A stretch of 64,000 bases of DNA from Sipunculus nudus (GCA_026874595.1 CM049315.1:74412401-74476400), one strand, 5' to 3'. Numbered from the stretch's first letter, positions 1 to 12,120 are shown. Notes: a model not told the origin generated them from the letters alone. Numbers and translations are program-made.

Positions 1-345
1 GAACATCCACACTTTCATAACAATACACCACTTTGTGGACACAATTAAATGTACACTTTAATCATTGTAACCCTGGTGGTACAATACAAAATCTAAAATG
101 TAGCATAGCCTAGAATAAGAATGAATCAAATACAGAAAATAAAAACATTCATCTAGTTTATGCACCATCTGGGGGGGGGGGGGGTGCAGGGCAGAGGGGA
201 AGCCTGCTGGTAGTGGCCAGGCTGACCCAAGGCAAGCTGCCTGGGGGGGGGGGGGGGTTACATAATGCAAGTGAAGGCTGTACTACTAGGTGGGCTAGAT
301 GTAAACAACACTTGACATGGTTTATGAAAACATGAATAAAAGCTA
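1..345. other. Unassigned; two poly-G tracts
   Basis: AT-rich sequence interrupted by two pure G runs at 171-184 and 243-257, about 60 bp apart, flanking a GC-rich spacer. Intramolecular G-rich structure is conceivable. No gene seen. Confidence 0.5.
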
Positions 346-905
346 TTCTTTCCAATCAATTTCTTGGAAATTTCAGATTTTAAAAGATTAAATCCCTATG
401 TATATATGCTGTGAAAATTAAATCAACAGTGCCAAAGTTGGACAAAATTTAAGGTATTGATTTTTTATTTATGCTAATAACTTGAAAAATTTGCAAAATT
501 CAGATCTAATTTTGGGTAAACAATTGAATCTTGTTTAAATAAAGTTATATTCCTGAAAAAAAGTCTCTAGGTTCAGCAATTCTCATGTCAGGTGAGTAAA
601 TATATTTCCTGATTTTTTTAAAAATTGCATTATGTTTTGGCCCATAACTTCAAAATAATACCCAATACTGACCTAATTTTTGGTATGTTCATAGAAAATG
701 TATGAAAGAATGTGAATACTAAATACGATCAAAAACAGATCAGTGGTTTTGATATTAGGCAGCCTTGAAGTGTAACAATGGCTTTTTTTATGGAAAACGG
801 AGTTTTTTTCCTTAATATCTCGAAGGAACCTAATGACCCAATTTTCGGTATGGTAGGAGATTTTGGGGACATCTAAAATTATGCCAACAGCCTGGGGAGC
901 ATAGA
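346..905 (+). mobile_element. Family A repeat, copy 1 (lacks 3' end)
   Basis: Similar by eye to 985-1709 and 10442-11165. Shared blocks include ATGCTGTGAAAATTAAATC, GGTTTTGATATTAGGCAG and GGTAGGAGATTTTGGGGACA. This copy lacks the ACGG-rich tail and the terminal hairpin; it stops near 892-905. It may be the first core unit of one composite element whose second unit is copy 2. Confidence 0.65.
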
Positions 906-984
906 GATGTGCACTGAATGACCTACAGTCATCAAAGTGGACTGCTTGACAATGTAAGGGAATACAACAAGAGCCTCCCCAAAA

Positions 985-1709
985 ATTCAATAACTAGCCT
1001 AATTTTTTAGCTTTTATTTTCAAATTTTATATTTTTCAGATTAAATCCTTATGTATACATGCTGTGAAAATTAAATCCACAGTACTTACAGGAAAAAAAC
1101 GTGCCGTGGCCAAAGTTGGGCAAAATTTAAGGTACAAATTTTATATTTTTGCCAATATTTAAAAAAATTTAACAGATTTTGATATAATTTTTTTTGGTAT
1201 ACAATTAAATTTTGATTAATTAAAGTTGTATTACTGGAAAAAAGTCCCTACCTTTAACACTTTTGGTCTTAAGTAACCAAATATCTTCCTGATTTTTTTA
1301 CAAAGTCCATTATGTTTGGGCCCATAACTTTTTTAAATTATATATTACTGACTTAATATCTGGCATGTACATAGGAACTATATAGAGGAATATTTATGGT
1401 AAATATGAAGAAAACCAGATGAGTGGTTTTGATATTAGGCAGTCCTGAAGTGTGAAAATAGATTTCTAATAAAAGAATTGAGGTTTTTCCTTAATATCTC
1501 GAAGGAACAAAGTCCTATTGACCCAATTTTCGTTATGGTAGGAGATTTTGGGGACATCTAACTGTATGCCGAATTTCAGATTCGTAGGTCCAACGGTGTC
1601 AAAATGTGTCAGTCTTACGGACGGACATCCAAACAGAAGGACGGACGGACAGACAGACGGACAATGGACCACGACTATAGCTCAGATGACTTGTAGTCAG
1701 CTGAGCTAA
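985..1709 (+). mobile_element. Family A repeat, copy 2, complete 3' end (pearl/HINE-like)
   Basis: The core unit is followed by an ACGG/ACAG-rich tail at about 1618-1665. A terminal hairpin follows: AGCTCAG, TGACT, a short loop, then AGTCAGCTGAGCT. The element ends in CTAA at 1706-1709. A variable core, tetranucleotide tail and 3' palindrome together are the hallmark of pearl/HINE elements of bivalves, which are Helentron-related and depend on Rep/helicase supplied elsewhere. No coding capacity is seen. Confidence 0.7.
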
Positions 1710-2875
1710 AAATGCAGCCAGTTCAGCCCTAAAATTTAAACAAATTTTCCTATTAATCATTGCTGAGCTATCCTGCAAATTTAATGAAAATCTGTAAATA
1801 ACTTTTGGAGTAATGTTGCTAAGAGACAAAGAAACCAACACCACCAAAAACTTTTAAAACCCCTGCCCCTTGGGGGAGGTAAAAAGAGAATAAAAAATTT
1901 TGCCTTAATGAGATTTCTCTTGAAAAATGTCAAAGTATTTATGTAAATGTTACAGAAGGTTGCCATAAAATGTCTGAATAAATAATAAATGGAGTTTTTG
2001 TGAAAAGACTCCACCAATGGGCTTTTTTGTGAAAACATTAGAGTGAGAAAGGCTTTTTCTCATCTCCTGCTGATAATTAGGATCAAGATTGCAGGTCTTG
2101 AAAGTCCTGTGTATAGAAACAACAACACCTACGCTAACCTTATAACCTTCAACTGCCAGGTGGTAAGACACCCACAACATGATACAACTAAAAAGTAAAA
2201 TAGGGTGAACTTACAACAGACAGCTTGGTGTTGCAAGTCTTACTTTTGCTGAGGAGATATATATATGCCACTTAAATAGGAACAAGATTCAAACATTTTT
2301 GGAGGATTTCTTTGCAAGGTCCTTTTAGGGTTTAAAAGATATAAATATACATTTTCAAGGTTCTTTTTACACATCTGTTCAGTCATCTAATCACCCAGCA
2401 TTCATAATATTTTAGTTGCTATTAATATACCTAAGTCTACTTTACAAAGTAATAAAATATTAATATTTGTGAGACAGTGTTCTTTATATACATATATATT
2501 GAAAGGATATTGAATTGTTTTGGAAACTTTCACTGTTGGTTTTGTAAGTATTGTATTTGTTTGTTTGTAATAAAAAAGAAAAAAAATATATTTTTAATAG
2601 GCTATAGCATCTCTTGGTCTGCAACAGTCAGCCATAAGAGTGAATTCAAGACTTTTCATGGTATTTTTTAATCAGTCAAATTGAAGCCTTTTCAGAGCCT
2701 TTAAAACAAAAATTTTCAATGATTTAAAACATGTGCAAATCCTGGTACATTATTATTGCATCAATGAATCAATAATGCAGTAAACAGAGATAAACAACCC
2801 AATGTCCAGCTCGCCTCTGAATTGGATACAATCACCTCTTTCTAGGGAGATGTTTTCCCCTGTGTCTGTTATTTT
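1710..2875. other. Unassigned AT-rich sequence
   Basis: No gene or clear repeat boundary. The stretch 1712-2035 has the texture of an old repeat core (a G-rich patch CCCCTTGGGGGAGG near 1867) but I find no second copy. Short A-rich and TA-rich tracts near 2484 and 2568. Confidence 0.4.
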
Positions 2876-3205
2876 ATTGCATCCCCCAGGAGGGTATGTG
2901 TGACATCCCTGTTGGTGTGTTTTTGTGTTTGTTCACAACATAATTTGCATAATCATGAACTGAATCTCATGATATTTCAGGAATATGGGCCAATGAAGAA
3001 TCAATTAGATTTTGGTGTGAATCTGGCACAATATCAAGATTCAGGAATGTGATCAAGAAATATTCACAAATGTAAAGTACTAAATTATACACAAATGAAC
3101 ATGTTAATACATGGGACGAAAAGCATACACGGTTTTAGGAGCATCCCACAATACGGAATCCCCCACATGTTGCAGGCTGACATTCCTTAGAACACTTATT
3201 TCTAG
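2876..3205 (+). mobile_element. Helitron-like non-autonomous element, copy 1
   Basis: It shares its start (CCCCAGGAGGGTATGTG), a middle block (AATCAATTAGATTTTGGTGTG) split here by no large gap, and its end (CATTCCTTAGAA, then CTAG at 3202-3205) with copies at 21338, 35463, 48518 and 63771. The terminus is a short hairpin, a few bases, CTAG, then T. This matches the Helitron 3' rule (hairpin then CTRR, insertion before T). In this copy the hairpin is decayed. No Rep/helicase coding. Confidence 0.6.
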
Positions 3206-3352
3206 TTTTATGTTATGAAATGTCCATAGAACTGATTTTCGCAAACCCCAGAGAAAAATGGGGACATAAGTCTGGGAATATTCTCTTCTAAATGTAACTG
3301 AAAATCTTGATACAGGGTTATCCTGTAGGATTAATTTTCCTTTGCAGAGGTA

Positions 3353-5684
3353 CACTGCCAAACATAATTTTCTTGAAAAGAAGGCAATTTTCTTAAGACA
3401 AGATATATTATCTTATCATAAGAATTAATTTCCTTCATCATAATATCCCAAGATTTCCTTGCCATAGGATATCTGTTTCTGATAGCAAGAAGCATGATCT
3501 TATCTGAAGAAACGATTATCTTATCAGAAAAAAATTATCTATACCATAACAAGAAAAATTTTCTTGTCCCACTCCCTACATAATTTCTCACCTCAATATA
3601 TTTCTTAAAGTACCGTAAAAGTCGTTGCAGAAGTCGCATCCTTATTACAAGTCGCACCCTGACTTTTAGGATCCCCCTGGGGAATAGCCGTTCAAGTTTA
3701 GTTTCAGAAAAAGTCCATAATATAGGTCGCACCCAGACTTCGGAGGCGTCCCAACCACCTGATACTTTTGGAATTTGAGTATCATTCCTTGCGATGCAAG
3801 ACTGCAACCAACGTCCCCGTAGTACTTTTGTGGTTTATAAACTAGATAAACCATTTAAACGTAAAAATAATTGGACAGCTTTAATACAATGCTTATATTT
3901 AAGGAATAACAACAGAATCTTTACATATAAAGTCGGGGTTCAATTGTCAGGTAAGATTTGTACAGTGCCAAAGTCAGCTGCGTCGGATAACATTTTGTGC
4001 TGTGAAACGATGTCATTGTTGCCGTTTCTTACTAGGTTAAGTAACATTAGCATGCAAATATCAAGTTAAATGACTGTATTAAAAAACTAAAAGAGTCTGA
4101 GGCAAAAAACTATCACAATCGAGCAACTCTTTAAATTGTTAAAGATCGTCAAACGTAGGGTGGATTCATTAGACTATGATTAGTTTGCGTACGCGTGACG
4201 AGTCCCAATCCGTCGCATTGGGCATGATTTGAACTGACTTAAGACAACTGAAAGATGTAAAGAATAATTCAGTTTGAATTTATTCACCTAATTTCTTAAA
4301 TGGGCTCTAAAACTGAATTTATTATCCCTTCAATTAAGTGTTACAACTTACCATCTAGGCGCGGCACATGCACGGTATTACTGAAATCACTGAAATATAT
4401 GTCAGTCAACAGGGGGATAATGAACGCTTTATTGACCGGTCAGTTAACGTAAAATAAACATAATTGAATTTACAGATATTATATTTACTGGGACTTATGA
4501 TTTATTTTTCTTTGATAATATCTGGAAAACCCAATTTCCATCGTTATCAGTGATTATATTCAAGTGGCTTGGATGTATTGCAAACTCAGCCTTGTTGAAC
4601 CAGATCTGTCATGACCCCAAACGGTGCCGGTTCCCGTGGAATTTAGGTGCGTATGTGGCATTTTAAGTAAATAAAATATATACCTATATGGTGTTTGTTA
4701 TTTCATTGTATTGATTAATGTGTCTTCATTAAAAAAATCACGAATACGTCAACGCAAGATTGACCGTAATGCATGCGTGCCGCCATATTGTTGGGCATAC
4801 GATCGTCCTGAAAGAGACACGGGTAACATTTGAAGCAAATCGTATATTTGTAGCTCACGTGAAACGTTATAACATTGTTATCCAAAACGCTTGAAAACCA
4901 CGAGATGGTGACAGTGACGTAATGGTTCTAAATATGAGAGTTTATAATTGTGGATATCAGTCACGGAAGGCTTAGTTGACATGGGGATGTAAAGGTCATT
5001 GCACGGGTGACCCGGGGCTTGAACTTCCGCTACACGGCTTCAAAGGTCAGCTGGTATTCAGCGATCAACCGGGCAGGCAAAAGAATTCACGACGTATGTG
5101 TAGTGGATCAAGCTTGAATGTGACGCAACTTTACATGCATAAACGGATATGGAACCGCGAGTTTTTCATTATGGAAAGCATACCCATATAGTTAAACGGA
5201 AAGAAAATGTACATCAAAGAGCGGCAGACTGGCCTATGCGTCAAATTGACTCATGATATAATAGTAACGCAGATTAGGAAGTGTCACTTGAATGGCGACT
5301 TGTCAGAACTGGTAGGTCTTGAACTGGGCAAATTTAAAGTTTGCATTTAATGTTAATAAAATGAAAATTTCGTCAGTTCACAAAATATAAAGCATAAGAG
5401 ATGGTTAAAAGTGTAAATTATTGGGGAAAGACGTTTCACAAAGCACTGGTTAAAGGTATTGCCGATTATCGCTCAACTGACGTCGTTCCATGTACCGGGA
5501 AAGCTGACAGAAACGGGATAAGTACGTATTACAAGTCGCACCCCGACTTTGCTAGAAAATTCTAGTTTTTAGAATTCGATTTCCTAGTACAAGTCGCGAC
5601 TTCTGCAACGACTTTTACGGTATGAAATTAGAGGGAGTCGGGTGAAGAAAATGAATTTTTTCAAGAAAATTGTTTTTGGCAGTG
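3353..5684. mobile_element. CACTGCC-ended TIR element (outer), interrupted by another transposon
   Basis: The left end CACTGCCAAACATAATTTTC (3353) and the right end around 5655-5684 (TTCAAGAAAATTG, then TTGGCAGTG) are inverted repeats of each other. Removing the inner element at 3611-5622 leaves about 320 bp of sequence rich in AAGAAAA/TTTTCTT. A second copy with the same ends lies at 53630-54079. The superfamily is unresolved: CACTG ends recall CACTA/EnSpm elements, but I could not define a target duplication. Confidence 0.72.
3613..5620. mobile_element. Inner 2.0-kb TIR transposon with TA target duplication (Tc1/mariner/pogo-like)
   Basis: The termini are perfect inverted repeats of 25 bp between TA dinucleotides (left starts CCGTAAAAGTCGTTGC; right ends GCAACGACTTTTACGG). 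TA duplications are at 3611-3612 and 5621-5622. A subterminal motif, ACAAGTCGCACCC(T/C)GACTTT, occurs near both ends in the same orientation (about 3648 and 5532). The interior is unlike the flanks, with higher GC and more CpG. It has no ORF over 91 codons, so it is a non-autonomous derivative. TA duplication and this end type fit the Tc1/mariner/pogo group; that assignment is inferred. Confidence 0.82.
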
Positions 5685-6960
5685 TTGATAGTACTCGCCT
5701 GCACTTGTATGTTCTCAAACTGCATGCAGAGGTCATCATCATTTTCAGTGAAAAAACAGCGCCCTCTACAGGTCATTGGACCAGATTTTGAACAAAAAAG
5801 TTACATATGTGAATCAGATAAAAAGTTCAAAGAATACTAATAAACAAAGTCAGCAGACCAATTTACAAGGGAAATTCTACAACCAAAGTTTGAAATTCAC
5901 TCAAACACTGTAGAACTGATGAAAGCTGTAAAAATTTCCAAATTCTCTAGGAGTCATGCAGAATGGAGTTATTATGGAAACATGCAACATAGTTCTGAGT
6001 GAGGACATCAGGCTAAATGTTAATCTTCCATTCTCCTGCTAAAAGGCTGGTCTGTCCCAGGGTGAGTGAAAATGGATGACTTTGAGCTCCGAAGCATCAC
6101 AAGTGTACCCTGACCCTTTCCCAGTGGACGTCCCAATACAATCTGTCACACTCTAACCCATTAAATTCACTAATGAGAGTCCATGATCAAAAAGAAACCT
6201 GACCCACGAAGCTCTAAATCAATCAACCAAGCTATTCATCACCTTCTGACAGTGTCACTGCTCATGATCTCAATAACTAAGCAGAAATTCAATACCTTTA
6301 AGCATACACAGCAAATACAATATTTCAAACACGCACTGCAATTTGCAGACTTGCATAGCTTTTAAAGACTTTTATTGATTTCATGATTGCTACCAGTGCC
6401 TTCTTCAATTTAACCTTTTGCAAATATTAGTGAGGCAAGACTTACTAGCACCAGGAAATTATGTGATCTAGCCAAGGAACTATGTACTTCATGGGTAAAT
6501 AAAGATCAAGGCACATTGTGATATATCAGAAAACTACCAAAGTACCTGGAAGGACAATTCTACCACTTTTTTATTAAATTGTTACGCAGTTTCAGTGATG
6601 TTGGATTCAAGTCAAGATTTAGAAAAAAATCCAGCTGTAAAAGTAATAAAGTGATTTCTGCAACATTGTCACCTGTAGAATGCTATCTGTCAAACAAAAA
6701 CCAGCAAACAGACAAAATTTAGAACCATATAGACAAACCGACAGACATACTGGCAAATGATGCATGCATAACCAACAAATGTTTAGTCCATTTTCCATAA
6801 CATCTTTATCATTTATGAATGCAATGAATGGATCAATGCAAGACTACCAATCAGCAGTATTATTAGGGAGTCGTTGCTGGAACAGGAGCACCGACTCTAT
6901 AGAGTAAGTCTTTGGTGGGTGTGGCCTTAATAAAAATCTCTGATGCAATTCCTCCTTGCA
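5685..6960. other. Unassigned sequence
   Basis: Moderately AT-rich, no gene, no repeat copy recognised. A weak TAAGTC/GGTG-containing stretch leads into the minisatellite after about 6930. Confidence 0.4.
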
Positions 6961-6964
6961 ATTG

Positions 6965-8107
6965 TGTGTCATAACATTAACTGGCCTTCACTGTGTGTTA
7001 TGACATACTTGAGCCTTCACTCTGTCATGGTGGCCTCAGGCTTTCACTGTGGGCCTTTACTGAGGGCCTTTATACTTAGGCCTTTACTATGGGCCATAAT
7101 TGCCTTGGGCCTTCACTGTGTCATGACACCCTTGGGACTTCACCTATCATGATGTCCTTGTGCCATCACTGTGTCATGACTTAACCGGGCCATTACTGTG
7201 TCATGACTTCACTGGGTTATCACTGTGTTATGACCTCAATGGGCCTTTACTGTGTCTTAACCTCAATGGGCCTTTACTGTGTCTTGACCTCAATGGGCCT
7301 TCACTGTCTTGACCTCACTGGGCCTTCACTGTGTCTTGACCTCAATGGGCCTTCACTGTGTCTTGACCTCAATGGGCCTTCACTGTGCCATGACCTCACT
7401 TGGCCATCACTGTGTCATGACTTCACTGGGCCATCACTGTGTTATGACTTCACTGGGCCATCACTGTGTCATGACCTCACTGGGCCATTACTGTGCCATG
7501 ACCTCAATGGGCCTTCACTTTGTCTTGACCTCAATGGGACTTCACTGTGTCTTGACCTCAATGGGCCTTCACTGTGTCTTTACCTCAATGGGCCTTCACT
7601 GTGTCTTGACCTCAATGGGCCTTCACTGTGTCTTGACCTCAATGGGCCTTCACTGTGTCTTGACCTCAATGGGCCTTCACTGTGTCATGTTATCCTTTGA
7701 CATTCAGCATAAGTCTTGACATTCTCAGGCCTCCACTGTGCCATGATGTCCTCAGGCCTTCACTGTACCATTGTTTCCCTAGGCCTTCACTGTGTCATTA
7801 AATCCTCAGGCTTTCACTGTGTCTTATCCTCAGGCCTTTACTGCATGACATCCTTGGGCTTTCACTGTGTCATGATGTCCTCGGGCCTTCCCAGTGTGTC
7901 ATGATATCCTTGGGCCTTCACTGTGTCATGATGTCCTCAGGCCTTCCCCCTGTTTATGGTGTCCTCAGGCCTTCACTGTGTCATGACGTCCTCAGGCCTT
8001 CACTGTGTCATGACGTCCTCAGGCCTTCACTGTGTCATGACGTCCTCAGACCTTCACTGTGTCATGATGTCCTCAGACCTTCCTGGTGTGTCATAATATC
8101 CTAGGGC
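6965..8107 (+). repeat. 27-bp minisatellite, about 42 units
   Basis: The unit is GGCCTTCACTGTGTCTTGAC followed by CTCAATG. The array is regular from about 7190 to 7695 and degenerate on both sides. The downstream part (7730-8107) uses a variant with TGATGTCCTCAG. Because 27 is a multiple of three, long frames stay open in two phases (7203-7700 and 7309-7719), giving nine-residue protein repeats. These are by-products of the period, not evidence of a gene. Confidence 0.9.
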
Positions 8108-8129
8108 CAGTATAGATGTTGTAAAATCC

Positions 8130-8380
8130 TCAGGTCACCTCCAGATGATGCTCGAGCCTCCATTACAGCTAATCATAGTCAACCCAGCAGGCTTTATAAA
8201 CATTTTTCTTTCAGATCCAATTAAACAACTTCTGCCTGAATGGTAATTATGCATCCCCCTGTGATTGAGATCAAAATTTGCCAATTTAGCCGCAGAGTAT
8301 CGTGTATGCAGACTTGCCCTGATTGGTTCCTGTTGTGAGTACAATTGACTGTCTTGTTTCTTTTTAATAGATTGCACTCT
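8130..8380. other. Possible conserved non-coding element
   Basis: Directly after the minisatellite comes a stretch of complex, non-repetitive sequence with several TAAT/ATTA cores (GCTAATCATAG, GGTAATTATGCATC) and no copy elsewhere in the window. A minus-strand 80-codon ORF covers it, but splice sites are not convincing. I read it as a candidate regulatory or conserved element on composition only. Confidence 0.2.
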
Positions 8381-8991
8381 GTTCCCTTCTATTATGAGTT
8401 AATGGTTTTCATATCATTCTGGCTGAACTTTTTTCCTTGACTATTACAGCCTCAGGAACTGATTTGTGGACTGCAAGCTCAATTATTAATCAAGTTTATA
8501 AAATAAATGGAACTTGTTTCAAACTCTAATAAATGGTAACACCAGCTTCAGCATTATCCCAACAACAATAATTGGACCAGTCAACAGCAAACCAAGCGAA
8601 AATGTAACCCATGAGGTGAAAATGAAAATGCTGCTCAGAATATGACTGTTTTATTTATGGGTATCATTCTGTAGGATGAAATTGATGGAAACATGTAAAC
8701 TGACATGAAGGTTGCAATCAACCAGTAAATTACAGAGAGGGTTGATCATTTATAGCTATGGTTATTATAAAACTTCCAGGCCCATTAAAATGGTAAAATA
8801 CATGACAGATAACTCCTCCTTCATCAATATTCTGATGGTTAGCCATAGTAAAAAAGATATTGGGATGGAATCAATATATGCTACTGGTGAAAGAAGACTC
8901 TTATGATCATTAAATGTCACTCTGAAGGCAAACACTCCAATGAAGGTTCTACTAACAGTATCAAACATTATGTAGTTGTCTTGTGCCTGCA
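8381..8991. other. Unassigned sequence
   Basis: AT-rich, single copy in the window, no gene or repeat recognised. Confidence 0.4.
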
Positions 8992-9270
8992 TTAAAGGGG
9001 CCCAATCACCTGAATGCATGTTGAATTAACCTAAAAATACCTTCTTTCCTTTAAAATAAACCTGGATATGCTACAATTTTGCCTTGATTTGTCTGCTTAC
9101 TCCAAGTGTATAAAAACACTTAAACAAGTGTATAAAAACACTTAAACAAGTGTATAAAAACGCTGGACCGGGCGCTATTACCTGTGTCAACATATAAACA
9201 GAGTGTGGGCCCATGTGCATCGTGGAGCGACAATATGTGTCAACAAGGAGATGCCCTAACTGACCTCACT
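8992..9270 (+). mobile_element. Family L TIR repeat, forward copy
   Basis: Starts TTAAAGGGGCCCAATCACCT. It matches, in inverted orientation, the right part of the element ending at 56342; shared blocks include TGTGTCAACAT, GGAGATGCCCTAACTGAC and the start itself. It contains an inserted 22-bp tandem repeat at 9103-9165. All family ends abut TTAA, which would fit a TTAA target duplication as in piggyBac-type elements; this is unproven. Confidence 0.6.
9103..9165 (+). repeat. 22-bp tandem repeat, about 3 units
   Basis: The unit CAAGTGTATAAAAACACTTA plus AA occurs almost three times. Each unit contains the inverted pair AAGTGT/ACACTT around ATAAAA, so each can fold as a small hairpin. Absent from the related copy near 56200. 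Confidence 0.85.
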
Positions 9271-9275
9271 AAAAA

Positions 9276-9330
9276 CAAGGAACCTATGGGTCACTGTGCT
9301 CAGCTGACGTTAACCTTGAAGGTGAAAATC
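9276..9330 (+). mobile_element. 5' end fragment of family G
   Basis: ACCTATGGGTCACTGTGCTC then AGCTGA resembles the left terminus of the G elements at 21720 and 50176 (CCCATGGG(C/T)CATGACGCTC then AGCTG). No 3' part follows. Confidence 0.45.
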
Positions 9331-10441
9331 TAAAATAATATCTAATGGAGATAAAGTGTAAGAGGAAGAGGTAATAAAGGCCATGGTTGGTTTATATGAT
9401 TGGTTTGTATTGATGAGCAAGAAATTGTTGCAAATAATATTTTGTGACCTGACCATGTGTTTCCTAATGTTGAAACTAAAGCATGTGAGCAGTTTGTGAA
9501 CAAATGATCTGTACTATTACCATAATCATTAGTTGGTTTTTCGATTAACTGTTGACATTTCAGTAGTTTACACATTTGTTCAATTGAATCTATTTTTTTG
9601 TATAATATATATTATTGAATATATATGTATTTTATTTATGAAATGTATACAGCTGAAATATAGCTAATTAACAACATAAAACAGAGCAAACAAGGCCTGA
9701 TCTCAAATTCTGCTGAGGCAGGAAAATAATGAAGAAATGTTTGTATTAAATCCTGATTTTTTTATCACATCAATTATTTTCTAATTTAAGTTTATATTTC
9801 TATACATTTCCAATTTAACATATATATCTGAATATAAAAGTTGATTCATAATTCTCAATTGCATCATCATAAATCTCAATCTTGTCAGATAACACTACAT
9901 CATGCATACAAATGTTTATTTATTTTTTACCACAAAAATATATCTTTTAAATCTGCAAAACAATAAATATCTAAAAATAATACTTGATTTAGATTTCACA
10001 ATTTTTAATTGTGTCTTAATTTATCCATAATGTGCTTCATATTTTATAATAATTTAAGCATACTGATGGGTTCCTTTATATTTGTTAAAATCATTTAAAA
10101 GAAAATTGATTTCTTTAAAAATGCTACATTACACAACATTGCATCTTCTGGAATACACCTTGAGTTATTTTTTCAAGGAAAGTTTTTGCATATCGGAGTG
10201 GAAACAGCATTACAATTAAGGAGATACAGTGAAAACAATAACAATTACTGCATAACACTTGGTGGGTTGGGTTTGGGGGGGGGGGGGGGGCAGGTGATTG
10301 GGGTGGTGATATAAGAATAACTGTACACCTGTCACAGCAGGGGATCTCCCCCAGTGACTGTAACAAATCAGAAACCCTGGCATAGCTGACTTCCAGTGAC
10401 CTGGAGTGGGACCCTGCATCTGTAATCAAAGCAAGTGACTA
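9331..10441. other. Unassigned AT-rich sequence with a poly-G tract
   Basis: Very AT-rich from 9590 to 10130. A long G run lies at about 10275-10290. No gene or repeat copy seen. Confidence 0.4.
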
Positions 10442-11165
10442 CAGAAAAAAAATCAATAACTAGCTTAATTTTCAAGCTTTTATTTCCAAATTTCAGATTT
10501 AGACAAACTAAATATTTATGTTTACATGCTGTGAAAATTAAATCAATGGTGCTTACAGGAAAAAAACGTGCCTTGGTCAAAGTTGGGCAAAATTTAAGGT
10601 ACTGATTTTTTTTTTATGCTAATAACTTAAAAAATTTTCAAAATTCAGATCTAATTTTGGGTAAACAATTGAATCTTAATTAAACATAGTTATAAACTTG
10701 AAAAAATAGACTCTAGTTTCAAAATTTTTCATGTTAAGTGAGTTATTATTTTTCCTGATTTTTTACAATGTCCAATATGTTTGGGCCCACAACTTAAAGA
10801 ATTTATACTTTACAGACTTAATTTCTGGCATGTACATAGGAACTATATAGAGGAATATTTATGGTAAATATGAGGAAAAACAGATGAGTGGTTTTGATAT
10901 GAGGCTGTCCTGAAGTGTGAAAATAGGATTTTAATAAAAAAATTGAGGTTTTTCCTTAATTTCTCAAAGGAACGAAGTCGCAAAGACCCAGTTTTCGGCT
11001 TGGTAGGAGATCTTGGGGACATCTAACATTATGCTGAATTTTGGATTCCTAGGTCTTACGGTTTCAAAACGTGCCACATCTACAGACGGACGAACGGACG
11101 GACGGACAGACGACGGACAATGGACCACGACTATAGCTCAGATGACTTATAGTCAGCTGAGCTAA
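10442..11165 (+). mobile_element. Family A repeat, copy 3, full 3' end
   Basis: Collinear with 985-1709: starts near AATAACTAGCTTAATTTTC, shares the core blocks, has an ACGG tail at about 11087-11120, and ends with the AGCTCAG...CTGAGCT hairpin and CTAA at 11162-11165. Plus orientation. Confidence 0.75.
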
Positions 11166-11785
11166 AAATGCAAAAACACCACATGCTGTGGCTCACAATC
11201 AGACATCCAGTCACATGGTTTGTTATAGTAAAGAGATGTGTGGACTGTGTTTACCAACACACAGAGCCATAAAAAGGTTTTAAACAGCCATATGTGAGTA
11301 ACTGAGACTGTGTGGTGGGATGGTTTTGCTGAAAACTTTTGTATAAAGCAAAACTGAACCCATTAATATTGTGAAAGAATAGGCATAATATTGGCCTGAT
11401 TATGTGAAATTTACAGCAATCTTCCAACATTAAGTGCCACAAAAGTCTTATACAAAGACATTATATTGGTCAATATTTCTATTAAGTTTCTTAAAATCCT
11501 GGTTAGGTTCGTAGGAACACCACAAAGAAGTTAAGTGACCTCTGACCTCATTAAAAATGCATGGAATTTCGGCTGAAATCAGACTCAGGTGAGATATTGA
11601 TTGGTAAGTATAGTTCCAGTGAGCTTTTTTGGGGAAAATCTATCAAAGTCCTTTTAAGGTATTGCAGCACTTTAAGTTAACGGATGTATGGACATATGGA
11701 TGCATGGGTGGAAGGAGGTTAAACAATACACCCTGTATAAGACAGGCATCTTAAAATGCCAGACTAATAATAAAACAGGCAAGTT
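11166..11785. other. Unassigned; contains a DR1-type motif
   Basis: No gene seen. TGACCTCTGACCT at 11536-11548 is an exact direct repeat of the nuclear-receptor half-site with one-base spacing. Functional status unknown. Confidence 0.4.
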
Positions 11786-12120
11786 TATGTCCCACTTCCT
11801 CCTCTTGTTGCTCTCCTTCTATAATATGTTATAGTTTTTATTTTCCCCTGAAGATGTTTCCACATGTCATTCGTTTGGTTGTAAATTGGGAACAAAAGGG
11901 GAAATTTTGTTTTGTTTTAGAGCTGGTGAAAATAAATTTTCAGACAGACACTCCAAAACTAATCCCAATAAAGGTATGCATGAGAGCAATCACTGACCCA
12001 AATCTGAATGAAATTGGATAATATTTAGTAAAGTTATCACACGGAAATGAAAACCTGACAGACGGACACACAGACAGACAAACCCAAATCAATGTCCCCC
12101 ATTCCGGGAAGCAGGGACAA
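11786..12120 (+). mobile_element. Family J repeat, copy 1
   Basis: Collinear with 34757-35101. Shared blocks include TTTTTATTTTCCCCTGAAGA, AAATTTTCAGACAGACACTC and AATCAATGTCCCCCATTC. An ACAG/ACGG-rich tail precedes the end. The terminal region can fold (GTCCCC pairs with GGGGTAC in copy 2). HINE-like but with no CTAA terminus, so class uncertain. Confidence 0.65.

Noticed and set aside
171-257. Paired poly-G tracts as a regulatory G-quadruplex
   Set aside because: Pure homopolymer runs are common microsatellites and no gene start is nearby; noted only as low-complexity sequence.
1466-1847. Minus-strand ORFs rich in Ser-Val-Cys-Pro (also near 23301, 30100, 34921 and 43000)
   Set aside because: They are antisense readings of the ACGG/ACAG tails of transposable elements.
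3794-4069. 91-codon ORF inside the 2.0-kb TIR element as a transposase fragment
   Set aside because: No DDE-type or DNA-binding motif is recognisable; length is within chance for this GC content.
7203-7719. ORFs of 165 and 136 codons with nine-residue repeats
   Set aside because: Generated by the 27-bp minisatellite in two overlapping frames; no domain, no splice context.
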